A stretch of 64,000 nucleotides of DNA from Photobacterium proteolyticum (GTDB lineage Bacteria; Pseudomonadota; Gammaproteobacteria; Enterobacterales; Vibrionaceae). How positions within the stretch are numbered: position 1 is the first letter of the stretch; each line of letters starts with the position of its first letter. Of this stretch, positions 42,399 to 51,474 are shown piece after piece. A model generated the notes under the pieces. The model ran no database searches, was not told where the DNA came from, and worked only from the letters and a program-made list of their open reading frames with translations. The stretch is taken from the NCBI RefSeq assembly GCF_001939735.1, contig NZ_MJIL01000101.1:148057-212056 (forward strand). Reading direction: 5' to 3'. A program made the translations under genes and the position numbers.

Positions 42399-45300
42399 GC
42401 CAGAAAAACCGACTTGATAAAGGCGGGCGGATTGACCGCCGAGCCGCCATGCAATTTACATTTAATGGCCAGCAATATCAGGGCTTTCAGGGCGATACCA
42501 TCGCATCGGCTCTGCTGGCAAACGGCATCGATGTTGTTGGCCGAAGTTTCAAATACTCGCGTCCACGAGGCATCCTTGGCGCTGGGGCAGAGGAGCCGAA
42601 TGCCATTTTGCAGGTCGGCAGCAATCAAAGCACGACAATTCCGAATATCCGGGCAACCCAGGCAGAACTTTACCCGAACCTGCAGGCAACGTCAGTGGCC
42701 GGCTGGCCCAATGTCGACTTTGACATGATGGAAGCGGTGGGCAAAGTGGGGGGAGCCATGATGCCGCCGGGGTTTTATTACAAAACGTTTATGCAGCCAC
42801 AGAGCCTGTGGCCGACCTATGAGAAGTATATCCGCAAGGCGGCTGGTTTGGGCAAGGTGCCCGGTACCCCTGATCCCGATACTTACGACAAAATGAACCA
42901 TCATTGTGAAGTACTGATTGTCGGTGGAGGAGCGGCTGGCCTGGCTGCGGCGCGGACTTTATGCGGCGCTGGCCTGCGGGTGGTACTTGTTGATGAGCAA
43001 AATGAGTTTGGCGGGTCGATGCTGTCGACAACCCTGACTCTGGATGGACAACCTGCGACGGCATGGCTAGCGGAAACACTGGAGATGCTGTATGCCGATC
43101 CGGACTTTACCTTGTTGCCTCGCACCACGGCTTTCGGCTATTACGATCAGAATTTTGTTGGTGCCGTCGAGAGGCGTACTGATCATTTGGGTGAGAGTCT
43201 TCCGGGGGCCCGCCAGCGCCTGCATCGCATCCGGGCTCAAAAGGTGATCCTTGCTACGGGCTCGCTGGAGCGCCCGTTAGTGTTTGCCAATAATGATGTG
43301 CCGGGTTGTATGCTGGCCTCCGCTGTGTCTACCTATATTCAGCGTTATGCGGTGGTACCTGGTGACAGGTTGGTGCTGATGACTACCAACGATCACGCCT
43401 ATCATGCCGCGATTGACTGGCATCGTGCCGGCCGGGAGGTGGTGGCGGTGATCGATACACGCCAGCAAGCGGAAAGCGAGCTACCGACACGGGCCCGTGA
43501 ACTGGGGATCAAGGTGATCACTGGTCATGCCGTGATAAACGTTCAAGGCAAAAAGCGGGTGAAGGCGGCAGAGATTGCGCCAATCAGTGAGGATGGCAGT
43601 AAGCTGACCGGCAAAGTGATGTTGCTTGATTGTGACACGATTGCCAGTTCCGGGGGCTGGAGCCCGGTGGTGCACCTGTCTTGCCACTCAGGTAGCAAGC
43701 CGGTCTGGCGCGATGATATTGCCGGGTTCGTACCGGGTGCGACTCTGCAGCAACATCTCAATGCCGGAGGTATCGTCGGAACCTATAAGCTGACCGAGGT
43801 GTTGGCGGAAGGGGCGGGAGCCGGATTAACGGTCGGAGAGGCGCTGGGGGGGATGTTGGTTGAGTGTTATTTTTCGACACCGATAGCCAATGATCCCGAA
43901 GAAGCCCCGGCAATGGCGCTGTACCATGTGCCGCATACCCGGCCAACCAGTCGGGCGCCAAAGCAATTTGTTGATTTTCAGAATGATGTTACGGCAGCAG
44001 GGATTGAGCTGGCCACCCGTGAAGGTTTCGAGTCGATAGAGCACGTCAAGCGTTATACAGCGATGGGTTTTGGCACCGATCAGGGCAAGACCTCGAATAT
44101 TAATGGAATGGCAATTGCCGCCAAATCGCTGAACCAGACGATTGAACAAACCGGTACGACGATTTTCCGCCCTATGTATACCCCGGTGACTTTCGGGGCT
44201 CTGGCTGGGCAGGATGCCGGACACCTGTTTGATCCTGCCCGGTTTACTGCAATGCACCTGTGGCATATTCAGCACGGCGCTACCTTTGAAGATGTTGGGC
44301 AGTGGAAGCGACCGTGGTATTTCCCGAAAGAAGGGGAAACCATGCAGCAAACACTTAACCGCGAGTGCCTGGCGACGCGGCAAAGCGTCGGTATCCTTGA
44401 TGCTTCTACCCTCGGCAAGATAGATATCCAGGGCAAAGATGCCCGGGAGTTTCTTAACCGTGTCTACACCAACCCCTGGAGCAAGTTGGCTCCTGGACGC
44501 TGTCGATACGGGATCATGTGTAAAGAAGACGGCATGATCTTCGATGATGGCGTGACATCCTGCATCGATGATAACCATTTCATTATGACCACTACGTCTG
44601 GAGGGGCGGCAGCGGTGCTGGAATGGCTGGAACTTTGGCACCAGACGGAGTGGCCCGAGCTTGAGGTCTATTTTGCCAGCGTGACCGATCACTGGTCGAC
44701 GATGACCGTATCCGGCCCGAACAGCCGCAAATTACTGGAAAAGCTGGTTGATGGCCATGATGTATCGAATGAGGGGTTCCCGTATATGAGCTGGCAGTCC
44801 GTCAAGGTTGCCGGTGTCGATGCCCGGGTGTTTCGGATCAGTTTTACCGGCGAGCTATCGTTTGAAATCAATGTTCAGGCCAATTACGGGCTGTATGTCT
44901 GGGAGCAGGTAATGGCTGCCGGTAAAGAATTCGATATAACCCCGTATGGCACGGAAACCATGCATATTCTGCGGGCCGAGAAGGGCTTTATTATCGCCGG
45001 GCAGGATACGGACGGTTCGGTCTCGCCTCAGGACATGGATATGAACTGGATTGTCGGCAAGAACAAAGCGTTTAGCTATATCGGCAAGCGTTCGTGGGCC
45101 CGGCCCGATAACCTGCGAGATGACCGTAAGCAGTTTGTCGGTCTGCTGACGACCGATCCGAAACAAGTGCTGCCGGAGGGAGCACAGGCGGTGCGAGATC
45201 CTAATGAGTCGATACCGATGACCATGGTGGGGCATGTCACTTCCAGCTACTACAGTGCCTGCCTTGGCCACTCGATTGCTCTCGGTGTGATTAAAGGTGG

Positions 45301-45415
45301 TTTGTCCCGTATTGGCGAGAAGGTGTACTTCCCGTTGGCAGATGGCACGACGGTCGAGGCCGAAATAACCAGTTCTGTATTCTATGATCCTAAAGGAGAG
45401 CGCCAGAATGTCTGA
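42395..45415 (+). CDS. soxA: sarcosine oxidase subunit alpha
   Basis: The 1006-aa alpha subunit. In order: an N-terminal 2Fe-2S-ferredoxin-like fold without the cluster (about 18-90), an NAD(P)/FAD-type dinucleotide domain with EVLIVGGGAAGLAAARTLCG (about 172-191), a middle domain with AQKVILATGSLERPLVFANND, and a C-terminal GcvT-like THF-binding domain (about 610-1000; QSVGILDASTLGKIDIQGKD, then SFTGELSFEINV). The THF domain catches the methyl group as 5,10-methylene-THF. It overlaps soxD by 4 nt and soxG by 8 nt. Confidence 0.95.
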   Translation: MSQKNRLDKGGRIDRRAAMQFTFNGQQYQGFQGDTIASALLANGIDVVGRSFKYSRPRGILGAGAEEPNAILQVGSNQSTTIPNIRATQAELYPNLQATSVAGWPNVDFDMMEAVGKVGGAMMPPGFYYKTFMQPQSLWPTYEKYIRKAAGLGKVPGTPDPDTYDKMNHHCEVLIVGGGAAGLAAARTLCGAGLRVVLVDEQNEFGGSMLSTTLTLDGQPATAWLAETLEMLYADPDFTLLPRTTAFGYYDQNFVGAVERRTDHLGESLPGARQRLHRIRAQKVILATGSLERPLVFANNDVPGCMLASAVSTYIQRYAVVPGDRLVLMTTNDHAYHAAIDWHRAGREVVAVIDTRQQAESELPTRARELGIKVITGHAVINVQGKKRVKAAEIAPISEDGSKLTGKVMLLDCDTIASSGGWSPVVHLSCHSGSKPVWRDDIAGFVPGATLQQHLNAGGIVGTYKLTEVLAEGAGAGLTVGEALGGMLVECYFSTPIANDPEEAPAMALYHVPHTRPTSRAPKQFVDFQNDVTAAGIELATREGFESIEHVKRYTAMGFGTDQGKTSNINGMAIAAKSLNQTIEQTGTTIFRPMYTPVTFGALAGQDAGHLFDPARFTAMHLWHIQHGATFEDVGQWKRPWYFPKEGETMQQTLNRECLATRQSVGILDASTLGKIDIQGKDAREFLNRVYTNPWSKLAPGRCRYGIMCKEDGMIFDDGVTSCIDDNHFIMTTTSGGAAAVLEWLELWHQTEWPELEVYFASVTDHWSTMTVSGPNSRKLLEKLVDGHDVSNEGFPYMSWQSVKVAGVDARVFRISFTGELSFEINVQANYGLYVWEQVMAAGKEFDITPYGTETMHILRAEKGFIIAGQDTDGSVSPQDMDMNWIVGKNKAFSYIGKRSWARPDNLRDDRKQFVGLLTTDPKQVLPEGAQAVRDPNESIPMTMVGHVTSSYYSACLGHSIALGVIKGGLSRIGEKVYFPLADGTTVEAEITSSVFYDPKGERQNV

Positions 45416-46064
45416 TGTTACAGCTGTCAACGATGTAAAAAGCAAAGTGAAGGTGCACTCTGGAGCGGCTTGGCTGCCACGGGCTGAGTCCCCTTTGCAC
45501 CATGTTGAAGTGGTGAAGTTGACCCAGCCTTCGCAGCAACCGACTGTAAATATCGAAGAGCTGAAAGGGATGAGCCACCTGGTACTGAGAGGCAATGCTG
45601 CCAACGCTGATTTTGTCTCAGGGGCAGAAGCCGTGCTGGGTATCGGATTGCCACTTGTCCCTGGGACTTCAGTGCAGAATGAAGCATTGCGGGTGTACTG
45701 GCAGTCTCCCGATGAGTGGCTGATTATTGGTGAGCCGGAGCAAGCTGTCTCAATTGAAACAGCGTTGCGCGAACATCTCAGCGGACATTTTGCGGTGACA
45801 GATGTCAGCGGCGGACAGACGCTGGTGTCATTATCCGGCTCTAATGCTGAAAACGTGCTGAAAAAGTCGACTCATTATGATGTGCATATTCGTCACTTTC
45901 CCATCAATAAGGTGGTAGGCACGTCATTTGCGAAATCGCAAGTCCAGCTGCGCCGAACCGGTGAACAGGCTTTCGAGCTGATCCTGCGCCGTAGTTTTGC
46001 TGACTATCTGTGGATGTGGCTGCTGGATGCCTGTCAGGAGTATGGTGTGGCGTTCCGGCGGTGA
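45408..46064 (+). CDS. soxG: sarcosine oxidase subunit gamma
   Basis: The 218-aa gamma subunit with a folate-domain-like fold (LRVYWQSPDEWLIIGEPEQA, DVSGGQTLVSLSGSNAENVL, then ELILRRSFADYLWMWLLDA). I chose ATG 45408, with AAAGGAGAG upstream and an 8-nt overlap with soxA; a longer frame from 45384 would lie wholly in soxA. A glycine-cleavage T-like protein is excluded by size and context. Confidence 0.9.
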   Translation: MSDVTAVNDVKSKVKVHSGAAWLPRAESPLHHVEVVKLTQPSQQPTVNIEELKGMSHLVLRGNAANADFVSGAEAVLGIGLPLVPGTSVQNEALRVYWQSPDEWLIIGEPEQAVSIETALREHLSGHFAVTDVSGGQTLVSLSGSNAENVLKKSTHYDVHIRHFPINKVVGTSFAKSQVQLRRTGEQAFELILRRSFADYLWMWLLDACQEYGVAFRR

Positions 46065-46140
46065 GGCTTCTGTAATTGCTTCGGCAGTTTGGATCCCCAG
46101 GGAGCATGCTGCCGGACTTGATACTGAATAGGATGAGGAT

Positions 46141-47013
46141 ATGAACCAGCAAAGTTTGACTTATATATTGACTGCGAGCTGCCCCGGACGTTCGGGAACC
46201 GTGGATGTTGTCACCCGCTTCCTGCGAGAGTTTGGTTGCTATATCACCGAGCTGAATTCCTTTGATGATTCGCTGAATCACCGCTTTTTTATTCGTGCGG
46301 TCTTTCGCGTTGAAGATAATGATCCGCTTGACCAAACGGCGTTTTGTACCGACTTTGCCGAACGGGCCAAAGCATTTGATATGGAGTGGGAGCTCACGGC
46401 GTCAGACTATCGGCCTAAAGTAGTGATCATGGTATCTAAATACGATCACTGCCTGAATGATCTGCTATATCGCTACCGAACCGGTAATCTTCCGGTTGAT
46501 ATTCGAGCGATAATTTCCAACCACCCCGATCTTCAGTCACTGGCCCAGTGGCATGAGATCCCTTATTACCACTTTCCAATCACCGCCGCTACTAAACCGG
46601 AGCAGGAAGCTCAGGTACAAGCGGTACTAGACGAAACCGGGTGCGAGTTGCTGGTACTAGCCCGTTATATGCAGGTACTCTCCCACGAAATGTGCGTTCG
46701 CTGGGCAGGAAAGGCGATCAATATCCATCACTCGCTGTTGCCGGGCTTCAAAGGAGCCAAACCCTACCATCAAGCCTACAACAAAGGGGTAAAGCTGGTG
46801 GGGGCGACAGCCCATTATGTCAGTGATGATCTCGACGAAGGGCCGATTATTACTCAGGGAATGGAAACAGTAAACCATACCTATTACCCCGCTGATTTGG
46901 CCAGAAAAGGGATGGATGTCGAATCCCTGACGCTGGCCCGGGCCATTCAGTATCACGTTGAGAAGCGCGTATTCCTGTTTAACGACAAAACCGTGGTGTT
47001 CGAGCGTTCGTGA
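46141..47013 (+). CDS. purU: formyltetrahydrofolate deformylase
   Basis: PurU hydrolyses 10-formyl-THF to formate and THF. The 290-aa protein has an N-terminal ACT domain (residues about 7-85; YILTASCPGRSGTVDVVTRF) and the formyltransferase fold (90-285) with LARYMQVLS, INIHHSLLPGFKGAKPYHQA (catalytic His) and GATAHYVSDDLDEGPII (catalytic Asp). Linked to soxBDAG it would prevent one-carbon overload during sarcosine oxidation and free THF for more turns, as in known betaine catabolic clusters. It lies 76 nt after soxG with GGATGAGGAT before the ATG. Confidence 0.95.
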   Translation: MNQQSLTYILTASCPGRSGTVDVVTRFLREFGCYITELNSFDDSLNHRFFIRAVFRVEDNDPLDQTAFCTDFAERAKAFDMEWELTASDYRPKVVIMVSKYDHCLNDLLYRYRTGNLPVDIRAIISNHPDLQSLAQWHEIPYYHFPITAATKPEQEAQVQAVLDETGCELLVLARYMQVLSHEMCVRWAGKAINIHHSLLPGFKGAKPYHQAYNKGVKLVGATAHYVSDDLDEGPIITQGMETVNHTYYPADLARKGMDVESLTLARAIQYHVEKRVFLFNDKTVVFERS

Positions 47014-47191
47014 GCTAACGGTACGTCTCGCCAACAGGTTCGCTGAGAGGATGTAGCGGGCTGTGGCAATCAGCTGTAAACGAAACAACTAAAGGAAAGG
47101 GTTGTCAGGCAGGCAGATCTCTGCTGACTGGCATGCCCCGGGTGCTTGCACCTGTTATTCGGCAATAAACTTGAAACAAGGAAGATGAGGT

Positions 47192-48634
47192 ATGACAGAA
47201 CATAGTCAAAGCGCAAAACCCAGCTTGATGATGGCACTGCTCCCGATAGTGCTAACGTTGTCGATACTGGCAGTCCAGCTGTTTATATTTGATGATTTCA
47301 CTCCGCATATACCGCTAGTGATAGGTATCGGGCTGACGGCTTTTCTGGCCTGGATGCGGGGCTATCGCTGGCATGATATTGAAGATGGCATGCTGCACAC
47401 CGTGCGGGTCGCACTGCAGTCGATTGCTATCTTGATGCTTGTCGGGATGATCGTGGGTGTGTGGATAGCCAGCGGCACTGTGCCGATATTGATTTACTAC
47501 GGCCTGAACACCTTGAGCCCTGAAATATTCTTGGCTGCCAGCATGTTGCTGTGCTCGGTTGTTTCGCTCTCGCTGGGAACGTCCTGGGGAACAGTGAGCA
47601 CCGTGGGTCTGGCACTGGTTGGGATAGGCGTCGGTTTTGATATTCCGGTTTACTGGACGGCTGGGGCTGTTGTGTCGGGGGCATTCTTCGGTGATAAGAT
47701 GTCGCCCCTGTCAGACACTACCAACCTTGCCCCAGCCGTTATCGGGGTGGGCCTGTTTGACCATATTAAAAACATGCTGCCCACCACGGTGCCTGCGATG
47801 CTTCTGGCTTTTGGTATCTACCTTTTTGTTGGCTTTGATGCCAGCGGTTTACAGTCTACCGATTTTGCCAAGGTGGCGCTGATCACTGAGGGTATTGAAA
47901 GCAACTTTACTTTATCTGGCTGGTTGCTACTGCCGCCGCTGCTGGTTTTCGGGTGCTCGTTCGCCCGTTTGCCGACTTTGCCGTCGCTGTTTGTCGGTGT
48001 TGTCAGTGGTGCGGTGCTGGCCATTGTCGCCCAAGGTGCAACCCTACATGATGTATTCCGTTACATGCAGAGCGGATATGAGATCAATACAGGGGTATCG
48101 GAAATTGATTCGCTTTTAGGGCGGGGCGGTATTCAGTCGATGACCTGGGTGATCACTCTGGTGATGATTTCTCTGGGATTCGGTGGTGCTTTGGAGAGAA
48201 CCCGCTGCCTCGAAACCATTGTCGAAGCCATTCTCAAGAAAACGCAGTCCTTCGTTCGCCTGCAAAGCTCAGCGATTGGTACCGCAATGGCGACGAACCT
48301 GGTTGCCGGCGACCCGTACCTGTCTATTAGCCTGCCAGGGAGAATGTTTGCCCCCGTTTTCACCGAGCGTGGGTATTCGAAGTTGAATCTTTCTCGCGCC
48401 GTAGAAGAAGGGGGGACGCTGATTTCGCCGTTGGTACCGTGGAATGCGGGCGGCTCGGTAGTGATCAGTGCGTTGGGGTTGGGTATAGCAGAAGGCAACA
48501 TAGAAAACCTGCTATATATACCGCTGGCATTTGCCTGCTGGATTTCGCCGTTGCTCAGTATTGTGTATGCAGCGACTAACAAGTTTACTGTGCTGGAACC
48601 TTCACCCGGTGAGCCTCAGGTGGAGATAAAATAA
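47192..48634 (+). CDS. nhaC: NhaC family Na+/H+ antiporter
   Basis: A 480-aa inner-membrane protein with about 12 hydrophobic segments, of the NhaC/MleN antiporter family. Signature segments are VSLSLGTSWGTVSTVGLALV, GAFFGDKMSPLSDTTNLAPA and EEGGTLISPLVPWNAGG. The family swaps Na+ for protons, and some members swap organic acids (MleN, malate-lactate). At the end of a sarcosine/betaine block the job may be sodium recycling after Na+-coupled uptake of an osmolyte; that is inference. GGAAGATGAGG precedes the ATG. Confidence 0.88.
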   Translation: MTEHSQSAKPSLMMALLPIVLTLSILAVQLFIFDDFTPHIPLVIGIGLTAFLAWMRGYRWHDIEDGMLHTVRVALQSIAILMLVGMIVGVWIASGTVPILIYYGLNTLSPEIFLAASMLLCSVVSLSLGTSWGTVSTVGLALVGIGVGFDIPVYWTAGAVVSGAFFGDKMSPLSDTTNLAPAVIGVGLFDHIKNMLPTTVPAMLLAFGIYLFVGFDASGLQSTDFAKVALITEGIESNFTLSGWLLLPPLLVFGCSFARLPTLPSLFVGVVSGAVLAIVAQGATLHDVFRYMQSGYEINTGVSEIDSLLGRGGIQSMTWVITLVMISLGFGGALERTRCLETIVEAILKKTQSFVRLQSSAIGTAMATNLVAGDPYLSISLPGRMFAPVFTERGYSKLNLSRAVEEGGTLISPLVPWNAGGSVVISALGLGIAEGNIENLLYIPLAFACWISPLLSIVYAATNKFTVLEPSPGEPQVEIK

Positions 48635-48811
48635 CAGTTCGACCCTTGATAGCTAACAGTAAGGGGAGCTTAAACGTTTCCCTTGCTGTGCTTGTCCTTG
48701 GCCAAAGTTCAGTTTGCTTGCATAGCCTCCGTTTCTAATAGCACTTTAGCCTTCATCTCTTTATATCCCAATGGTTTGTCTTGTCTTACTCTCTGATTTT
48801 CAGTTTCATTT

Positions 48812-48828
48812 GTGTAATTAAATTACAC
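48812..48828. repeat. 17-bp perfect palindrome GTGTAATTAAATTACAC
   Basis: Eight-base arms GTGTAATT/AATTACAC around a single A, 180 nt after nhaC. No T-run follows. The symmetry and size are those of a dimeric repressor operator. Confidence 0.5.
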
Positions 48829-48954
48829 TTAAATGTGCTGAACTTTTGACGTTAATCAGCTGTTATCAAAGGGCTATTGTTGGTACTTATCATAAATGCT
48901 GTTGCTTTTAGGTGGAGGGAGAAGTCAATAATATCAACTTAAATCAGGAGTGTA

Positions 48955-49029
48955 ATGAAATCAGGTAGTACCAGAATAAATGTATTCACTTATAGCGTTA
49001 AAAAAGTCGTATTGTTGGTTTTTTATTGA
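48955..49029 (+). CDS. possible 24-residue small ORF
   Basis: ATG preceded by CAGGAG at four bases, 24 codons, beginning MKSGSTRINVFTYSVKKVVL and ending in hydrophobic residues. It is not recognised, sits in very AT-rich DNA and may be a chance ORF. No promoter is obvious. Confidence 0.2.
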   Translation: MKSGSTRINVFTYSVKKVVLLVFY

Positions 49030-49489
49030 TATTTTGGGCTTTTAATTCGTTTGGGGGTGTTATATTTTAATAAAATAATATCGATATTAATCAGTTGTTT
49101 AGTGTGATTTTCTCTTCGGTGATTAAAGGTGATTGTTTTTTGACCTTGAATTTTTTAGGGTTTAAACTGACTGTTGATGCTAATTCTCTTCTTTCTTTCC
49201 TTTAATGCTCGCATTTCAGCTAAAACTGTAAAGTTTAGTGAGTGTTTTGCAGCCTCTTTCTACCAAATTTTAACATGCAGCACGGCAGTGCCGCCTTTGT
49301 GGTGATTTGTGCCAATTTGTATGTCAAAAGCAGATGTAAGTTAACCAGATAAATAGATCTTTGGTGATTAATTCTAGTTAAAACCTGTTCTAATACGCAA
49401 ATCAACTGGTTAAATGCTCTTTATCCAGTGAATGAGTCTTTTAATTCTGTTTTTTCTGGCCTTATTTTCTATTTTTGGAGGTTTGCGGT

Positions 49490-49942
49490 ATGTCTGTTAA
49501 AGGTCAATTCAATATGCGTAATGCGGCTGCTGATACATTTGCTATGGTAGTTTTCAGTTTTGTGACTGGCATGTTGATTGAGGTGTTCGTGTCGGGGATG
49601 ACATTCGAACAATCTTTAGCATCGCGAACCTTATCTATCCCGGTCAATATTGCGATTGCCTGGCCATACGGGCTTTTCCGTGACTTTGTGATTCGCTCAG
49701 GTTATCGCTTTTCACCAACCAACGGGATGAAAAGCCTGTCTGATATGGTTGCCTATGTACTGTTTCAATCGCCGGTCTATGCAGGCATTTTGTTTGTTGT
49801 TGGGGCTGATTTCGATCAAATCATCACGGCTGTAACCAGTAATGCATTTGTATCTGGCGCACTGGGTGTGGTGTATGGCCTGTTCCTGGATAGCTGCCGC
49901 CGTATGTTCCGTGTACCTGGTTATTATCACCAGCAAGCCTAA
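49490..49942 (+). CDS. alaE: L-alanine exporter AlaE
   Basis: A 150-aa inner-membrane protein with four hydrophobic segments, the AlaE (YgaW) family that exports L-alanine using the proton gradient. Family motifs are AADTFAMVVFSFVTGMLIEV, FVSGMTFEQSLASR, IPVNIAIAWPYGLFRDF, FQSPVYAGILFVVGAD and YGLFLDSCRRMFRVP. I chose ATG 49490, seven bases after TTTGGAGG; an in-frame TTG at 49475 overlaps that site. It is a single-gene unit with a terminator after it; in E. coli alaE is induced by alanine through Lrp. Confidence 0.93.
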   Translation: MSVKGQFNMRNAAADTFAMVVFSFVTGMLIEVFVSGMTFEQSLASRTLSIPVNIAIAWPYGLFRDFVIRSGYRFSPTNGMKSLSDMVAYVLFQSPVYAGILFVVGADFDQIITAVTSNAFVSGALGVVYGLFLDSCRRMFRVPGYYHQQA

Positions 49943-49964
49943 TAGGCCATAACGGCACAGTGTC

Positions 49965-49989
49965 AAAAAGCTCCTACGGGAGCTTTTTT
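49965..49989 (+). terminator. rho-independent terminator after alaE
   Basis: AGCTCC/GGAGCT stem extended by A/T pairs, TACG loop, six T; 22 nt after the stop. Confidence 0.88.
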
Positions 49990-50055
49990 CGTACCTGGAC
50001 AGTAGATATTGTTAGTAAACATAATATGCAACCAGTTATGTAACCTGGTGCCGAA

Positions 50056-50199
50056 ATGGAAATACTCCCACATTTAGCAAAATATCCTGAATATCTCAAT
50101 ATGGCAGCGGAACTAGTTGATAGTTTTCAATATTTGAACTTCGTCAAGGTTTTGAGTTATAGCGTATTCGGTTATGCCTTTCTTTCAATATTCCATTAG
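50056..50199 (+). CDS. possible 47-residue small ORF upstream of the chemosensory operon
   Basis: A 47-codon frame beginning MEILPHLAKYPEYLNMAAEL and ending with a hydrophobic stretch (YSVFGYAFLSIF). It lies in the 276-nt gap between the alaE terminator and the first chemoreceptor gene. The ribosome binding site is poor (CTGGTG). Composition is gene-like but no family is recognised; it may be chance. Confidence 0.25.
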   Translation: MEILPHLAKYPEYLNMAAELVDSFQYLNFVKVLSYSVFGYAFLSIFH

Positions 50200-50265
50200 T
50201 TTGTGTGCCTATACTTCAGTATTCCATCTGGGAACATTTTGTATTGAATTTGGCAGCGGGGCTTT

Positions 50266-51459
50266 ATGGAAAGAAGCCGTTTTTTATGGGTACCTGTAGG
50301 ACTGTCCAGTGTTGCGGCAACTGGGGTACTTCTGGTAGGCGAAGTCAGTGATCTGTCTTGGGTAATTGCTGGCGGACTTATCTTAAGCAGCTATTTTGCT
50401 GCGCGTTTTCTGCTCGCGGGCTATGACAGGGCGATGACAGATATTCGTGACAGGCAATGTAACGAGTTGCTGTCTAAACAGCAACATGCTCAGCAAGAGC
50501 TAAAACAACTGATTGATTTGTGCTTGCAGATCTTGCCTATCTGGCAGAGGCAACTATGTACCGTCAGGGTGCAAACCGAAACGGAAGTGACAGCTCTGTC
50601 GCAGCGTTTTTCTGAAATCATCAATGAATTGGATCAGGCCGTTGCCGAATCACAGAATGTTGCCGGTGGTGGGGCGGATAAAAGCGACAACGGTGTGTTT
50701 GCTGTACTTAACGACAGTGAGCTGCGGCTGGGCCAGGTTATCGAATTGCTTCGCTCGGCGATGCAGGCAAAAGAAGAAATGCTGGCTCAGGTTCGTCATT
50801 TGGCTAGCTATACCGAAGAACTCGATAATATGGCGGTTGATGTCGCCAAGATTGCCGAGCAGACGAATTTACTGGCCCTGAATGCAGCGATTGAGGCGGC
50901 GAGAGCGGGTGAGCAGGGCCGGGGCTTTGCCGTCGTCGCCGGTGAAGTGCGCAAGCTATCGCAGCTCTCCGGTGAAACAGGGAAGCATATCCGAGACAAG
51001 GTCCAGCTGATCAATCAGGCCATGGACGATACCGTCAGTATTGCCGAGCAGAGTGCCCGCCAGGATGCTCAGGCTGAAGCGGCATCTGAAGCCAACATAG
51101 AATCAATACTGGCGAACTTCAAACAGCTGGCCACCGAGCTCACTGACTCGACCTCATTACTTCAAGATAAAAATCTGGATATTCAGCGCGAGATATCCGG
51201 TGTGATCGTGTCGCTGCAGTTTCAGGATCGTGTCAGCCAAATCATTACCCAGGTAGAAAAAAATCTGGACAAGTTGCAGGTAGAAATCACTGACTATGAG
51301 TCAGAGCAGCATAGTGATGACGAGGCTCACCGCCTTGATGTGACCAACTGGCTCAATGAAATGAAGCGAGACTATGTTGCCCAGGAGCAACACCATAATC
51401 ATGAAAAAGGTGAGGCGACGACAGCTTCTTCTAAAGATAGCGAGATAACTTTCTTTTAA
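50266..51459 (+). CDS. short methyl-accepting chemotaxis-like protein with two TM segments
   Basis: A 397-aa receptor-like protein opening the chemosensory operon. Two adjacent TM segments (about residues 7-24 and 30-50) leave almost no periplasmic loop. The signalling tip is EQTNLLALNAAIEAARAGEQ with GRGFAVVAGEVRKLSQLSGE, followed by an unusual tail with SLQFQDRVSQIITQVEKNLD, a segment seen in receptors of this cluster type rather than in classical MCPs. There is no HAMP domain. Similar proteins open cluster I in Vibrio cholerae (VC1394 type). It is followed after 15 nt by a CheY gene. Confidence 0.82.
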   Translation: MERSRFLWVPVGLSSVAATGVLLVGEVSDLSWVIAGGLILSSYFAARFLLAGYDRAMTDIRDRQCNELLSKQQHAQQELKQLIDLCLQILPIWQRQLCTVRVQTETEVTALSQRFSEIINELDQAVAESQNVAGGGADKSDNGVFAVLNDSELRLGQVIELLRSAMQAKEEMLAQVRHLASYTEELDNMAVDVAKIAEQTNLLALNAAIEAARAGEQGRGFAVVAGEVRKLSQLSGETGKHIRDKVQLINQAMDDTVSIAEQSARQDAQAEAASEANIESILANFKQLATELTDSTSLLQDKNLDIQREISGVIVSLQFQDRVSQIITQVEKNLDKLQVEITDYESEQHSDDEAHRLDVTNWLNEMKRDYVAQEQHHNHEKGEATTASSKDSEITFF

Positions 51460-51474
51460 CCCTCGGAGAGTACT

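Larger units (their letters stand above)
48635..49489. other. 855-nt AT-rich intergenic region upstream of alaE
   Basis: No established gene. An imperfect hairpin with arms ACAGTAAGGG and CCCTTGCTGT around 48656-48690 may end the nhaC transcript. A 17-bp perfect palindrome is at 48812-48828, a 12-bp palindrome AATATCGATATT at 49077-49088, and a 24-codon ORF with a ribosome binding site at 48955-49029. Base composition from about 48820 to 49460 is much more AT-rich than the flanking genes, which fits a long regulatory region. Confidence 0.5.

Noticed and set aside
43826..44692. 288-codon minus-strand frame inside soxA
   Set aside because: Antisense to a well-conserved subunit; Arg/His/Gly-rich composition without any family motif.
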